The notes beneath the pieces were generated by a model. The model saw only the letters and a list, made by a program, of their open reading frames with translations. It ran no database searches and had not been told where the DNA came from. From the NCBI RefSeq assembly GCF_009870825.1, contig NZ_WTWY01000002.1, positions 248,001 to 312,000 on the forward strand: DNA of 64,000 nucleotides, in the 5' to 3' direction. The translations under genes were made by a program, and so were the position numbers. Position 1 is the first letter of the stretch, and every line of letters begins with the position of its first letter. Origin of the DNA: Paenibacillus sp. USDA918EY (GTDB lineage: Bacteria > Bacillota > Bacilli > Paenibacillales > Paenibacillaceae). Of this stretch, positions 17,066 to 26,355 are shown piece by piece.

Positions 17066-17741
17066 TCATTTCGTGCTTCCCGAGTCTTTCGGTCCATTGA
17101 CCAGAATCCCTTTTTCATGCCGGTATTGGATCACGAGCTGGCGCCAAAAATCGTAACTCCCCTTCTCGTCGGATATATAAGGCTTGTAAAAGTCGTAGGC
17201 TTCCTGCGCCCAAACCGGACAAGGCATACTCAGCAGACTTTCCTGCCGCTTGATCCAAGCCGCCTGTTGGGCAACCGTCGCCTGCAGCGCCTCGAAGGCC
17301 GCTTTTTCTTCATTGGTCATCGGCTCAGCTTCCTTTCCCTTGGCATCATATGGGTACAAACCGTACTTGTCCATGATTTGAACCAGTTTATCCGCATATT
17401 GCGGATCGGTTGCATAGCCGGCCTTCGCCACCGGCCGGGCCGTTGGCGATCAGCCGGGAATGGTCCTGTATGGACTCCTCCCAGTTGTGGTACATGCGGA
17501 AATAGGCGAAAATTTGCGTCCAAGCGCCCCTGACATATTCCGAGGTCTGCATGCGGATGCTTCCTGCCGGCCCTTCACCTTTGATTCCGAACAAGTTATT
17601 CGCTTGCGCGGCCAAGCGGCTTTCCCCCCACGAGGACTCAAGCGCCGCCTGAGCGATCGTCAGGGAAGCCGGGACCCCCGTCTTCGATTGGTCCGCAACC
17701 GCGAGCGGAGCGATTTTGGCGATGAAATTTTCCTGTTTCAC
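17066..17741 (-). pseudogene. Glucosaminidase (FlgJ/LytG-like) gene with a frameshift
   Basis: The GTG start at 17741 follows AAAGGGGGTG. Its frame encodes a glucosaminidase domain (PASLTIAQAALESSWGES, then NNLFGIKG) up to DHSRLIANGPAG. From about 17430 the domain continues in another frame (VAKAGYATDPQYADKLVQIM) to the stop at 17066. A short expected segment around the junction also seems lost. The intact enzyme would cleave peptidoglycan glycan strands. Either the gene is broken or the assembly has an error at 17425-17435. Confidence 0.8.
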
Positions 17742-17867
17742 CTAAAGGCACCCCCTTTCCGCAATGGACGAGCATAAAGCGCAACAGTCCTTATACCATT
17801 CCATGCCAAGCGGCTCCGGTCTGCCTGTACGGCCATCCCTGTCGGGAATCTTGAGCAAGCCCGTTTT

Positions 17868-17896
17868 CCGTATTCGGGAGGAGCACCCGAATACGG
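17868..17896. repeat. Perfect 11-bp inverted repeat
   Basis: CCGTATTCGGG, seven bases, then CCCGAATACGG, in the gap between the broken glucosaminidase gene and the acetyltransferase. No T-tract follows, so a terminator is unlikely. Function unknown. Confidence 0.6.
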
Positions 17897-18047
17897 CAGC
17901 GGCACGGAACACGCCGTGATCCAACCATCGGGCGACACTTGCACAAGCCTGCAAACTTTTTTAAGATTAACAGAAACCATAACCTTGAAATATGGAAGTC
18001 CGGGGTATACATGATCATCATATGGCTTTGGAAGGGGAAAACATGAT

Positions 18048-18602
18048 ATGAACGATTCGAAATGCCAAATCATCCGTGAAGAAGTCCTGCCGGGAATCTT
18101 TGCCGCCCAGGCCCGTCCCGAAGACAAAATGGCGGTCAACAGCCTGATGGTGCAGGCCGCGGCCTGGCTGCAAAGCAAAGGCTCAAAGCAGTGGCATGAG
18201 CTGCTTGCCGGGGAAGACCGCCACGGAGTCGCCGAGGCGGTCGACCGCGGCGACGTGTTTATTTTCAAACAGGGCGACGCCCTTGCGGGCATGGTGATTC
18301 TTCAGCAGCATTCGAGCGCATGGGATCGTGCGCTATGGGGCAACGAAGGACATGAATCCGCGGTTTATTTGCACCGCCTTTGCATTGACCGCGCTTTTGC
18401 GGGGCGGCAGCTCGGAAGCGCCATTTTGAACTGGGCCGTAAACGGCATCCGTTTCCCGCATAAGGACCGGATCCGTTTGGACTGCATCGCATCGGTGCCC
18501 GCGTTGAACAGACTGTATAGCGGAGCGGGCTTCGAATCCCGGGGCTCCGCTCCGGATGCGCCGTTTAATCTCTATGAAAAGCAGGTCCCCTCGGAAGCCT
18601 GA
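18048..18602 (+). CDS. GNAT family N-acetyltransferase
   Basis: A 184-residue protein with a GNAT fold. The acetyl-CoA-binding region is YLHRLCIDRAFAGRQLGSAIL (residues about 105-125, an R/Q-x-x-G-x-G/A variant), followed by the C-terminal LDCIASVPALNRLYSGAGFE. Substrate unknown. A GGAAGGGGAAAAC stretch precedes the ATG. It stands alone and ends at a strong hairpin. Confidence 0.85.
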   Translation: MNDSKCQIIREEVLPGIFAAQARPEDKMAVNSLMVQAAAWLQSKGSKQWHELLAGEDRHGVAEAVDRGDVFIFKQGDALAGMVILQQHSSAWDRALWGNEGHESAVYLHRLCIDRAFAGRQLGSAILNWAVNGIRFPHKDRIRLDCIASVPALNRLYSGAGFESRGSAPDAPFNLYEKQVPSEA

Positions 18603-18709
18603 CGTTCAAAGTCTCCGAAACGAAATGAATCCCACAGATTGGCCCCGCTTCGAAGGCGGTCCAGGTTTTTGCAGGGAACTTCGGAAATGATGCATTGTTA
18701 TCGATAAAA

Positions 18710-18740
18710 AAAGGCGGCATCCGCAATGGAAGCCGCCTTT
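18710..18740. terminator. Bidirectional terminator
   Basis: AAAGGCGGC and GCCGCCTTT form a nine-bp stem between the convergent acetyltransferase gene and SulP remnant. Confidence 0.8.
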
Positions 18741-18752
18741 CCCGTTATTCAC

Positions 18753-19165
18753 TCAGTAGCCGGACGAATCCAGCGTACGCCCGATTTTGTCCAGCATAAT
18801 CCGGCTTTCTTCATTCAACCCTTGAACGGTAACCCGTTTGCCAAGAGCAGCGTATTTGTCGACCACTTTGGAAAGGGCGTTTGCCGCCGAGCGGCACCTT
18901 ATGCAGCGTACGCAAGGAGTTCCAATCGAACGTGCCGACCGACACCATGATCATCCCGCCCACGAGTGCCGCCATCGGAATTACCTTGACCACGCTGCCC
19001 AGCGCAATAATGAGGAACAGCAGAAAGTTGCCCGCAACCAGGGTCGAAAGGCGGGACCGTCCGCCGGATTTCACGTTGATGACGGTCTGTCCGATCATCG
19101 CGCAGCCGGCCATCCCGCCGAAAAACCCCGAAACAATATTGGCAAGGCCCTGCCCTTTAATTCCT
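18753..19165 (-). pseudogene. SulP anion transporter remnant (N-terminus missing, internal deletion)
   Basis: One frame gives a membrane part typical of SulP transporters ([55 protein letters not shown]). After VPLGG the sequence jumps frame into a STAS-domain end ([20 protein letters not shown] and [20 protein letters not shown]) that stops at 18753. There is no start codon, and an in-frame TAG precedes the fragment near 19176. Most helices and the middle of the STAS domain are lost, so it cannot transport. Confidence 0.85.
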
Positions 19166-19519
19166 CCTATCTATTTTTTTAAAGCAAGCATCCGAACATG
19201 TCCAAAGTCTAGTTAAAAATAATAGCTCCCCACTCTCAGATTCGCCCAGGTCCGATTTTCACTGGTCAACATTATAAACATAAAATAGAGCGGTCCCAAA
19301 ACGCCATGTAAACGGTCCAAATCCTTATTTTCTCTCCAGTAATGCCGAATGCTCCATATTATTAGCGATTTCTTACGGCAATAAATGAGCGTTTTACCTG
19401 CTGTTTCTATCACGAAACATCTCACAGCTTCTGAATAGTATATTACTAGAAACGAGGATGTTCCTTGCATCTTCGTTTCCCGCCAACCCTCATGCTTCAC
19501 CCATCACTCCCCTTACTTG
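19166..19519. other. Gap with no secure gene
   Basis: AT-rich relative to its neighbours. A minus-strand frame (19213-19500, GTG start, 95 codons) is open, but its composition is unlike a normal protein and I do not recognise it. It may be flank left by the decay of the SulP gene. Confidence 0.3.
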
Positions 19520-19560
19520 GCAAAAAGCCTGCGGCCCCCGCTCATCCGCAGGCTTTTTGC
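19520..19560. terminator. Strong bidirectional terminator
   Basis: GCAAAAAGCCTGCGG pairs perfectly with CCGCAGGCTTTTTGC. No convincing gene adjoins it on either side, so it may have ended a lost gene. The bases from 19561 to 19721 show nothing else. Confidence 0.8.
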
Positions 19561-19721
19561 ATGGGTGCATCTCGCAAACAAGCGATTCAATATGAAAATA
19601 GAGTGCGCTGCTATTTAATGTTTGCAGGAGAAGCGGCGACTTAGCGATGACGGAATCGGCATGCGCATTGACTGCACGCGCTAAGGCTGCCTGGCATGAA
19701 CTAAGCCTCATAGCCGAAAAA

Positions 19722-19758
19722 AGCCACCCCCGTACCGTTTAAAGGTACGGGGGTGGCT
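19722..19758 (-). terminator. Terminator of the DUF4097 lipoprotein gene
   Basis: AGCCACCCCCGTACC pairs perfectly with GGTACGGGGGTGGCT across a seven-base loop. Six T residues follow on the minus strand. Confidence 0.9.
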
Positions 19759-19791
19759 CCCCGGTGAAGATATCACAACACGTTTGCTGTT

Positions 19792-20670
19792 TTACTCTAC
19801 GTTTATGGGTCCGACGGAAGTCGACAGGGTGATCGGCGGACCTCCTCCGTTGATCTCGTGTTCGCCGTTCGAGACGCCGGACAATGCCCCAAGCTCGCTT
19901 TCCGCCTTCAGCGTGTATTTCATCGAATCGGCAAAGGCGGCGCGGATGCTCCCGACATCGGTCCGGGCCGTCAGGCCTCCGCCTTCCTCGATCCCGTTCA
20001 ACCGAAGCTCCACGCTTCCGGCATTGGACCCGATATCAGACGTTCCCGCGATCCGGCCCTCCTTCACGACAATATTCCCCACGTCGCTATGGATCCGGTA
20101 GGTTCCCCGAAAGCCGTCCACGCTTATTTCCCCGACGTCGCTCGCGACGTCGATTCCCGCAACCGTTGCAGGAAGCTCGATATCATAATCGATGATGAAA
20201 TCGGAATACCCGTATTTGGAGTCGGCCCAGTCCCATAGATTTCGGCCGGTGTCTTCTTTGGAGCTTGTGATGAGCTCCAGCTGGCCGTCCTTTGGAATCA
20301 AGGACGTGACTGCTTGTTCGCTCAAGTTCCGGTAAGAAGATCGCTCCTTCAAAAACCAAATGGTCGTCTTTACCTTTACGGCGTCTCCGTCTCCAGCCGC
20401 AAGGCGGATGTTTCCGACCCGGTGGTCGATATGCAATACCGTATCGGCGCGAGCTTCCCCTTCGGCGGAAAGCTCAACCGGTTCGCCCTCCCGCTTTAAT
20501 CGTTCCGCGGCGCCGGCCGCGGCATTTCCCACCGAATCTCCTGCGGCTGCCGCCACTTCCTGGATGTCCTTCTTGACCGTTTGCGCGGCTTCGTGAACGG
20601 TGTCGCAGCCCGCCAAAAGCAGAACGGACACCATCGCCGCAGCAATGGCCCATCGGTATGATCTCTTCAT
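19792..20670 (-). CDS. DUF4097-type lipoprotein
   Basis: A 292-residue protein. A signal peptide ends in the lipobox LLLAGC, with the lipidated Cys at residue 22. After an Ala-rich linker, repeated short beta-strand units (DVASDVGEISVDGFRG, IHSDVGNIVVKEG, TARTDVGSIRAAF) form the DUF4097 (PF13349) beta-helix-like repeat. It should sit on the outer face of the membrane. Function is unknown; in other Firmicutes such proteins often accompany envelope-stress genes. It is a single gene with its own terminator. Confidence 0.8.
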   Translation of the reverse strand: MKRSYRWAIAAAMVSVLLLAGCDTVHEAAQTVKKDIQEVAAAAGDSVGNAAAGAAERLKREGEPVELSAEGEARADTVLHIDHRVGNIRLAAGDGDAVKVKTTIWFLKERSSYRNLSEQAVTSLIPKDGQLELITSSKEDTGRNLWDWADSKYGYSDFIIDYDIELPATVAGIDVASDVGEISVDGFRGTYRIHSDVGNIVVKEGRIAGTSDIGSNAGSVELRLNGIEEGGGLTARTDVGSIRAAFADSMKYTLKAESELGALSGVSNGEHEINGGGPPITLSTSVGPINVE

Positions 20671-20815
20671 TAAATAGGTCCCCTTCCGATTCCCGCTGGT
20701 TATTTCTGGTACCCATTATACGGGGTGGAGGGACAACGCGCGCCGAGCCAAAGACGGGTCTTCTCCTGGACTTTGGTCGGGGCGCGATGCTTGTATCGGA
20801 GGGTTCGCCCGGATG

Positions 20816-21103
20816 TCAAATATGTACGGCCCGGATATCCTCGAATCGGATCCACTGCCAGTCATCTTCCTCGCGGAGTTTGATTTCCTTCAAATAGGTA
20901 TTGATGACGGTCACGAAACCGCGCAGCCGTCGGGTTCCATTCGGCGTATCGACCGTCAGACCGATTTTGACATGCTCTTCGAGCGAGCGTGCAAGCTCGC
21001 GTTCCACCCCGGCCCAGTCCGTTATTTCCCGTTGCGAGCCGAGCGCCTCCCTGGAATCCGGTTCCGGGGCCATCACTGCGGATCGATGCGGTTTATCCAT
21101 CAT
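20816..21103 (-). CDS. YolD-like family protein
   Basis: A 95-residue protein. The C-terminal half (about 44-95) shows the YolD pattern of two strands around a polar turn, ending in DDWQWIRFEDIRAVHI. The N-terminus is divergent. In some Bacillales YolD-like genes lie beside Y-family polymerase genes, but none is nearby here. Assigned from pattern only. Confidence 0.5.
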   Translation of the reverse strand: MMDKPHRSAVMAPEPDSREALGSQREITDWAGVERELARSLEEHVKIGLTVDTPNGTRRLRGFVTVINTYLKEIKLREEDDWQWIRFEDIRAVHI

Positions 21104-21197
21104 TAATCATCTCCCGTTTATCAATCAAGAACAAGTGTTCCCATTATAACTTAAATGATTCCCTTTTGGCAATGCCAAATGCCTCCCCTAGGATGGG

Positions 21198-21361
21198 TTA
21201 TCCGTTTCTCCGATGGAGTGCCGCATAAGCGCCTTTAATGTACATATCGCTGACGTCCCGTCCGGATTTTTCGATGACCCGGGCTTGTCCGTCAAGACGT
21301 CGGCGCCCGTTCCGTTATATCTCACTTTCATTCCTGCCAGACAGGAGCTGACTGCGATCAT
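21198..21361 (-). pseudogene. DUF523 gene remnant with internal deletion
   Basis: The start (ATG at 21361 after GAGGTGAT) encodes the family's opening, MIAVSSCLAGMKVRYNG. About 25 codons in, the sequence skips most of the domain. It resumes in another frame with the family's end, DGQARVIEKSGRDVSDMYI, and stops at 21198. DUF523 proteins are normally about 150 residues; only both ends remain, joined by an out-of-frame deletion of roughly 300 bases. Confidence 0.75.
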
Positions 21362-21471
21362 TCCAATCACCTCATACCGATTATTATACAGGAAGCAGAA
21401 TCCCCATGTCGCCGCCCAACGTTTTATTCCTGAGCAATGAACCCGAATCCAAGAGACGGATCACGGCAAAC

Positions 21472-21509
21472 AAAAAAAGCGAAGTCCGCCTTTTTGCGAA
21501 CCTCGCCTT
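21472..21509 (-). terminator. Terminator of the small gene at 21571
   Basis: On the minus strand CGAGGTTCGC pairs with GCGGACTTCG (including G-T pairs), followed by seven T residues after one C. Confidence 0.75.
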
Positions 21510-21570
21510 CATATGTTGATCTTATCGCGTTTTCCGGCATTCTCTCAAATCATCGGCAAACACCAACCCC

Positions 21571-21774
21571 TTAGGGGAGCGTCTTTTCGCTTTTCCTTTC
21601 AAACCCCGGCTCGAACACGCTGAAAAAAGAAATGCTCGAGGTTTGCACGTGATGTTCGTTCAGCACCACCCACTCCTCGCTTTTCAGCCTGGCAATAATC
21701 CCCGGAATGTCGCCTGAAATAATGTTTAATGACTCCCCGCCTACAAAATGAATCGTAATGCTGCTTTCGCTCAA
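21571..21774 (-). CDS. Small protein of unknown function
   Basis: A 67-residue protein. The TTG start at 21774 is chosen because TGGAGGTGG lies about eight bases upstream. The beta-rich sequence (SITIHFVGGESLNIISG) ends in a polar tail. No membrane segment or known motif. The gap 21775-22097 before the divergent lipoprotein gene is AT-rich, with promoter-like TATATC near 21957 but no further gene. Confidence 0.55.
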   Translation of the reverse strand: MSESSITIHFVGGESLNIISGDIPGIIARLKSEEWVVLNEHHVQTSSISFFSVFEPGFERKSEKTLP

Positions 21775-22097
21775 AATGTTTCCACCTCCAGAAATTGACT
21801 GCCCTATCATGGAAGTATTCCCCATTCCTTCTCTTCTTATATACACGGGTTGGAGGATAAAGAATCCGGCACATGCAATCACCCAAAATTTATTGAAACC
21901 AACCCTTCCACATTTCGTAAAAATAGTCAAAAAGAATGACGAAAATGCTTGAATTATATCATTAGTCCGATGACACTTATGATCTTCAAGCCCCAGCCAA
22001 ACAAGGAGGTGACGGAAAACCGGCAGCAAAAAGCTCGATACATGACGAATAAAGCCAATCTCCCAGCCGATGGGTCGACAAAAAGGATGAAAACAAG

Positions 22098-23246
22098 TTG
22101 AAAAAGTCGATCGTATTACTGCTCTCCCTAGCTCTCGTATTGTCCGCCTGCGGCTCCAAGGAAAAAGAAAAAGCGCCGGCCGAAGAGACGAAGACAACCG
22201 CTACCCAGGAGGCTCCAAAGGAAACACCGAAGGAACCGGAGGAACAAAAGATGGCCACCGCCGAAACCGAGGAATTTGCCTTTTCGTACCCGGCTTCATG
22301 GCAAGCCTTCGATTTGTCCCAGCTTAACCAGCCCGCGATCAAAGCGGCTTATGTAGATCCCGCCCCGAAGGTGGCTTTTGCGGATAACGTGAACGTTGCC
22401 GCCGACAATTCCAAGCTGACGGCCAAAGAAAACGCGGATCAAGTCGTTGCCCAATATGAAAGCGGCGCGCTGGCAGCTTCCATAAAAGATTTCAAAAAAA
22501 TCAGCTATACGGATGCTGCCAATAAAGGCGGGATTTTGGTCGGCGAATATACGAATGCGCAGTCCGGTGTGCCGGTCGTTTTGACGCAATACATCGTCCC
22601 TACGGGCAACTCTACCTATACGATGACCATTTCTTACGGGAAGGAGTCTTATGATAACGGCGGGAAAGAAGCCGTCCAAAAGATGATCGATTCCTTTAAA
22701 TTAAGCAGCAAAGCATTTGCCGCTAACGGGACGGAGAAAACATCCGTCCAAGAGACGACCGCCAAAACGCCTTCAGGGCAAACGCAAATGGCCGATGTGA
22801 TGGTACAGATCATTCCATCGGTGACGGATAACGCCGGCGAAATGACCGAAAAGACTTATAACTACATCGTAAGCCATAAAGACCTGTTCCCGGCCGTGAC
22901 GGCAGACAGCAAAAAGGCGGCCAAAGCATCGGTCGATGCAAGCATCACGTCCCGCCATCTGTTCAAAAACATTACCCCGTATCTGGATAAAATGGTGCAG
23001 GTAAGCGGACAGGTCATCGACATCGAAGAGGAGGAAACGGAAATCGGAACGATCGCCATCATCCATGTCGGGGATGAAAACGACAACTCCATTGTCGGCT
23101 TGTACATGAATGCCACGGGAGATATTTTGGAAGGCGACGAAGTTACTATGGTCGGACTCCCAACCTCCCTTTTCTCTTTTGACAATGTCGGCGGCGGCAC
23201 AACCAACGCCATTTTGATGAGCGTATCCACTGTACAGAAAAAATAA
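22098..23246 (+). CDS. Lipoprotein with C-terminal OB-fold-like domain
   Basis: A 382-residue protein. A signal peptide with lipobox LVLSAC is followed by a Lys/Glu/Pro-rich linker (to about residue 50). A middle domain (55-210, EEFAFSYPASWQAFD) resembles PsbP-like lipoprotein modules. The C-terminal 95 residues (YLDKMVQVSGQVIDI, then GDEVTMVGLPTS) look like a tRNA_anti-like OB fold. The start is TTG, ten bases after AAGGAT. It is expected on the outer membrane surface; function unknown. Confidence 0.75.
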   Translation: MKKSIVLLLSLALVLSACGSKEKEKAPAEETKTTATQEAPKETPKEPEEQKMATAETEEFAFSYPASWQAFDLSQLNQPAIKAAYVDPAPKVAFADNVNVAADNSKLTAKENADQVVAQYESGALAASIKDFKKISYTDAANKGGILVGEYTNAQSGVPVVLTQYIVPTGNSTYTMTISYGKESYDNGGKEAVQKMIDSFKLSSKAFAANGTEKTSVQETTAKTPSGQTQMADVMVQIIPSVTDNAGEMTEKTYNYIVSHKDLFPAVTADSKKAAKASVDASITSRHLFKNITPYLDKMVQVSGQVIDIEEEETEIGTIAIIHVGDENDNSIVGLYMNATGDILEGDEVTMVGLPTSLFSFDNVGGGTTNAILMSVSTVQKK

Positions 23247-23265
23247 GCGGCTCCCTAACTCAAAA

Positions 23266-23312
23266 AAAACGCAGAACGAGGAAGGATCAACCCTCCTCGG
23301 CCTGCGTTTTTT
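23266..23312. terminator. Bidirectional terminator
   Basis: AAAACGCAG/CTGCGTTTT outer stem with an inner CGAGG/CCTCG pairing, between convergent genes. Confidence 0.85.
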
Positions 23313-23328
23313 CGCGTATTTTATACCG

Positions 23329-23769
23329 TTAATGAATCCGTTCCGGAATAAGTTTTTTTACGATGCGGCTCGAAAGATCCTGCGTTTCGCCTTGAATGGC
23401 TTCCATGGCTTTCCGCTTTTCCGCTTCCAGTTCGGCCAATGCCTCTTCCACATGGCGGTTCGACTCTTCTTTCGCCTCTTTGATGACCTGCTCCGCCTGC
23501 GCCATGCTTTCACGGATCGTGTGCCGAACAGCGTCATTGGCATTTTCAACCGCAGCCTGCAAAACGGCTTTTCTTTCCGCCTCAAGCCTTTGCATTTCCT
23601 CCCGAAGCCGATCCGCCGAATCAAGCTGCTCTTTTGTCCGGGCTTCCCTTTGCTCCATCACCCGATACAGCGGCCCGAACGCATACTTGCTCAACAACAG
23701 GTACAAAATCAAAAACGCAATGAAGGCCATCACAGCCGATGGTAAAGATGTAACGCTGAAAAAATTCAT
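23329..23769 (-). CDS. ATP synthase b-subunit-like protein (orphan)
   Basis: A 146-residue protein with the layout of F0 subunit b. One N-terminal helix (VMAFIAFLILYLLLSKYAF) is followed by a long charged coiled coil (REARTKEQLDSADRLREEM to EIQG-like repeats), ending in RIVKKLIPERIH. The start at 23769 follows AAAGGAG; the upstream in-frame ATG has no site. In an atp operon it would be the stator stalk, but no other ATP synthase gene is nearby. It may be a paralogue with a different role. Confidence 0.7.
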   Translation of the reverse strand: MNFFSVTSLPSAVMAFIAFLILYLLLSKYAFGPLYRVMEQREARTKEQLDSADRLREEMQRLEAERKAVLQAAVENANDAVRHTIRESMAQAEQVIKEAKEESNRHVEEALAELEAEKRKAMEAIQGETQDLSSRIVKKLIPERIH

Positions 23770-23920
23770 CGCTTCCGCTCCTTTTGCCGCCGAGTTCTCA
23801 TCTCTTGAACATACAAGCTGCGCGACGTGATGCGGTTCGTCTAGAGACTTCTCTAACATACCATAAGAGGCCAAATGATAGGGAAAGGATCGATTGTGTA
23901 AATTTGTAATTTTTGTGAAT

Positions 23921-24160
23921 TTATTCGCGGGGCATGTTTCCGTTTTTTATATACCCGATAACAAAAGTCAACAACACCGCAGAAAGATATGTGGCCCGAA
24001 TGGCGATAGGAACACGTACCGACACACTTAGGATCAAAAAAATAAAAACAAAGCCGACTTCTTCCCTGAAGAACCGCGAGAACGTCTTTGCAGCCATCCG
24101 ATATATCATGATTCCTACATATAACAGCATCGAGGCCGTATAAGCGATCATGGTCAACAT
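23921..24160 (-). CDS. Small membrane protein, unknown function
   Basis: A 79-residue protein with three hydrophobic segments (2-20, 36-50, 57-70). GGAGGAG lies about eight bases before the ATG. Not recognised. It lies 150 bases from the left end of the composite transposon. Confidence 0.55.
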   Translation of the reverse strand: MLTMIAYTASMLLYVGIMIYRMAAKTFSRFFREEVGFVFIFLILSVSVRVPIAIRATYLSAVLLTFVIGYIKNGNMPRE

Positions 24161-24315
24161 TGAAACATCTCCTCCATATCCCCTTCAAATGGATTCGCTT
24201 CCCTTTGATTCCCGTGAACAAAAAATCATGTGCATATTGGAACAAGCCATCCACATAAGTTAACTTAGGCATTTCAAGTTGTTACCAATCCGGTTAAAAG
24301 TGGTTTTTATCTAAA

Positions 24316-24320
24316 ATTAT
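24316..24320. repeat. Left target-site duplication of the composite transposon (ATTAT)
   Basis: ATTAT directly abuts the outer inverted repeat of IS copy 1. The same five bases directly follow the outer end of IS copy 2 (31476-31480). Confidence 0.75.
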
Positions 24321-25906
24321 CCTGAATTTCGAAAGTACTGCACATTAAAAACATAAAAAGGGCTCCAAATCTTTGGTAGAATGGTGTTTGTCCAGGACAA
24401 CATCACCCAAAGAGAGGAGCACCTTTTAGGTGAAGTCTACCACACCGGTCAGCAAAATCAAGAGCGAATTTTCGCTGCAGAACGCCACGAGTTTCGGCGG
24501 CGTCAAAATCTTTTTGGCCTATCTCGAAAAAATCAAGCTCGCCGAGGCCATGCAGCGCCTTTCCGGCGGCAAAGCGCACAACGCCATTTTTCCTGTTCAT
24601 CGCATCCTGCTCTATCTAATGGTTGGCTGGATGCTGGGCTGCGGGCGTATTTTTCATTTCCGCAAGTTACAGCACGATGTGTTGCTTTGTCGTTTTCTGG
24701 GAGGCCGCTGCCCGCATCACAGTCTGTTGTACAAGGAATTGATCCGGCTTGGTCGTTTCTGTCCCTCTCTGGTTAACGAACTGCGGAGGCTGAATCAAGA
24801 GATCATTCGACCCTGCTTGCCACCTGAGCTGATTCTCGATCTGGATTCCACGGTAGAGACCGTGTATGGCGATCAGTCCGGCGCGGCCAAAGGCACAAAT
24901 CCACACAAGCCCGGGCGTAAGAGCTATCATCCCCTGCTTGCCTTTGAAGGCCAGAGCCGACTAAACTTGAACGCCGTGCTTCGAACGGGCAATACGCACT
25001 CTTCCACCGATGCGGCCGACTTCCTGCGGCAAACCTTTAGACTGCTCGACGAACACAAAGTGAAGTACGCAAGGTTCGACAAAGGCTTTGGCGGTGAAGA
25101 TTTTTACAGCTTGTGGGAGCAGCACCACATCGGCTATGTCGGCAAGCTGAAATGGACCCAGCGGCTGGCCAAGGAAGTTGGGGCTTGTCGTTACTGGACG
25201 CGATATGTCGACGAAGAGTGGATCATCGAAGGTATTTGCTTGATCTACCAAGCGACCTCCTGGAAAAAGCCCCGTCGCGTAGCGGTCATTCGTAAGACGC
25301 AAGTCTGCGAAGACGGTCAAGGCCGCATCGTATTCGACGAGGACTGGCAGTATGAAGCGATTGTAACCAACCTGGAGTGGGAACCAATTGACCTATGGCG
25401 CTTTTACAACCAGCGTTGCTGCATGGAAAATTACATCAAAGAGGCGAAAGACGGTTTTTCCATGGACCGGATTGCGACCAGTGATTTTGAAGCGAATGAA
25501 GTCGATCTGCTGATCAAGTTGCTGGCCTACAATTTGTTCGAACGCTTTAAGCGCGATTGTTGCGAACCGATGCATCAGGGTTATACGATTGCAAGATTCC
25601 GACTGGAGTTCTTTCATTGCGCGGCGACGCTTGTTCGGCATAGTCGCGCGGTCGTGCTCAAGCTGATCAAGGATTTCGACGGTCGTCATGCATGGAAACG
25701 AATCGAAGCCAAAGTGGTTCAATTGGAGTGACGGCTTCCAACATTTCACATGGAAAACAACAATGCCCCTTTTCTGGAGAGGGGGGAGTTATCCCCATGT
25801 GGATATTGGTTTCAAAATTTCGCTGGTCCCACTCCCACTTATTCACAGTTGTTGATCCGCTCCTGGATGATCGCCACCGCATTCTTATGCGCTTTCGAAA
25901 TTCAGG
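24321..25906 (+). mobile_element. IS1380-family element, copy 1
   Basis: A 1586-base element with terminal inverted repeats CCTGAATTTCGAAAG at 24321 and its complement ending at 25906. It contains one transposase gene. About 175 bases of non-coding sequence follow the gene before the right end. Confidence 0.9.
24430..25731 (+). CDS. IS1380-family transposase (copy 1)
   Basis: A 433-residue DDE transposase. The family stretch LILDLDSTVETVYGDQ contains the first catalytic Asp. GRKSYHPLLAFEG follows, and the late part has the Tyr/Arg/Glu region around FYNQRCCMENYIKEAK. The start is GTG, with GAGGAG eleven bases before. The gene appears intact. The central 563 bases (24703-25265) are identical to the other copy, while both flanks differ clearly. 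Confidence 0.93.
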   Translation: MKSTTPVSKIKSEFSLQNATSFGGVKIFLAYLEKIKLAEAMQRLSGGKAHNAIFPVHRILLYLMVGWMLGCGRIFHFRKLQHDVLLCRFLGGRCPHHSLLYKELIRLGRFCPSLVNELRRLNQEIIRPCLPPELILDLDSTVETVYGDQSGAAKGTNPHKPGRKSYHPLLAFEGQSRLNLNAVLRTGNTHSSTDAADFLRQTFRLLDEHKVKYARFDKGFGGEDFYSLWEQHHIGYVGKLKWTQRLAKEVGACRYWTRYVDEEWIIEGICLIYQATSWKKPRRVAVIRKTQVCEDGQGRIVFDEDWQYEAIVTNLEWEPIDLWRFYNQRCCMENYIKEAKDGFSMDRIATSDFEANEVDLLIKLLAYNLFERFKRDCCEPMHQGYTIARFRLEFFHCAATLVRHSRAVVLKLIKDFDGRHAWKRIEAKVVQLE

Positions 25907-26128
25907 TTTACTATATCTGTATTTAATTGATGCAGTTTATCTGTTAAACCCATAAAAAAACCCCTATTGTTGGGACATAGGCATGTACCCAACGCAAGGA
26001 GATCCTTTTAAAGAGCAGAGGTACGATTTTGACTGACCAGGCACAAGCTCCGTCCGTAGTAACCGGCATGCTGAACCTCCTGCGTGCCGGTTCCTTTTGC
26101 CGACGGCATTGACCGAGATCACTTTAAA
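25732..26128. other. IS tail and left inner part of the transposon cargo, no gene
   Basis: 25732-25906 is the non-coding tail of IS copy 1. Then come AT-rich sequence and a terminator-like hairpin AACCGGCA/TGCCGGTT (about 26060-26092, then CCTTTT). No open frame is convincing. It may be the tail of a lost gene. Confidence 0.4.
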
Positions 26129-26290
26129 CTACTGAAAAAACGCCTTCTTATCGGCTTCATTTGCGCTCACGATTGCCTTCCTGGCGTCCGATAGAACTTC
26201 CGCTATCATTTCCCTTGTCATACGTTGGAACTCCCATGAGCATTGCAACAATAAGCCGCCAAAGTTCGCGGCTAAATCGCTACCGCTGTG
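26129..26290 (-). pseudogene. C-terminal gene fragment (unrecognised)
   Basis: An open minus-strand frame without a proper start gives about 53 residues. They include GLLLQCSWEFQRMTREMIAE and a Lys/Ala-rich helix, with a stop at 26129. It reads like the end of a larger helical protein cut off by a stop at 26291. Family unknown; low certainty. Confidence 0.3.
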
Positions 26291-26355
26291 TTAGTTGACC
26301 GCATATAAATAGAAATAAACTAATAATTTGGTGCCCCTTGTGGTATACTTGATTC

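Noticed and set aside
19490..19711. 73-codon minus-strand frame
   Set aside because: Crosses a perfect terminator hairpin and has no ribosome site.
24316..25910. Copy 1 of the IS as an independent insertion
   Set aside because: Its two flanks (ATTAT and TTTAC) do not match; the matching duplication is at the far end of copy 2.
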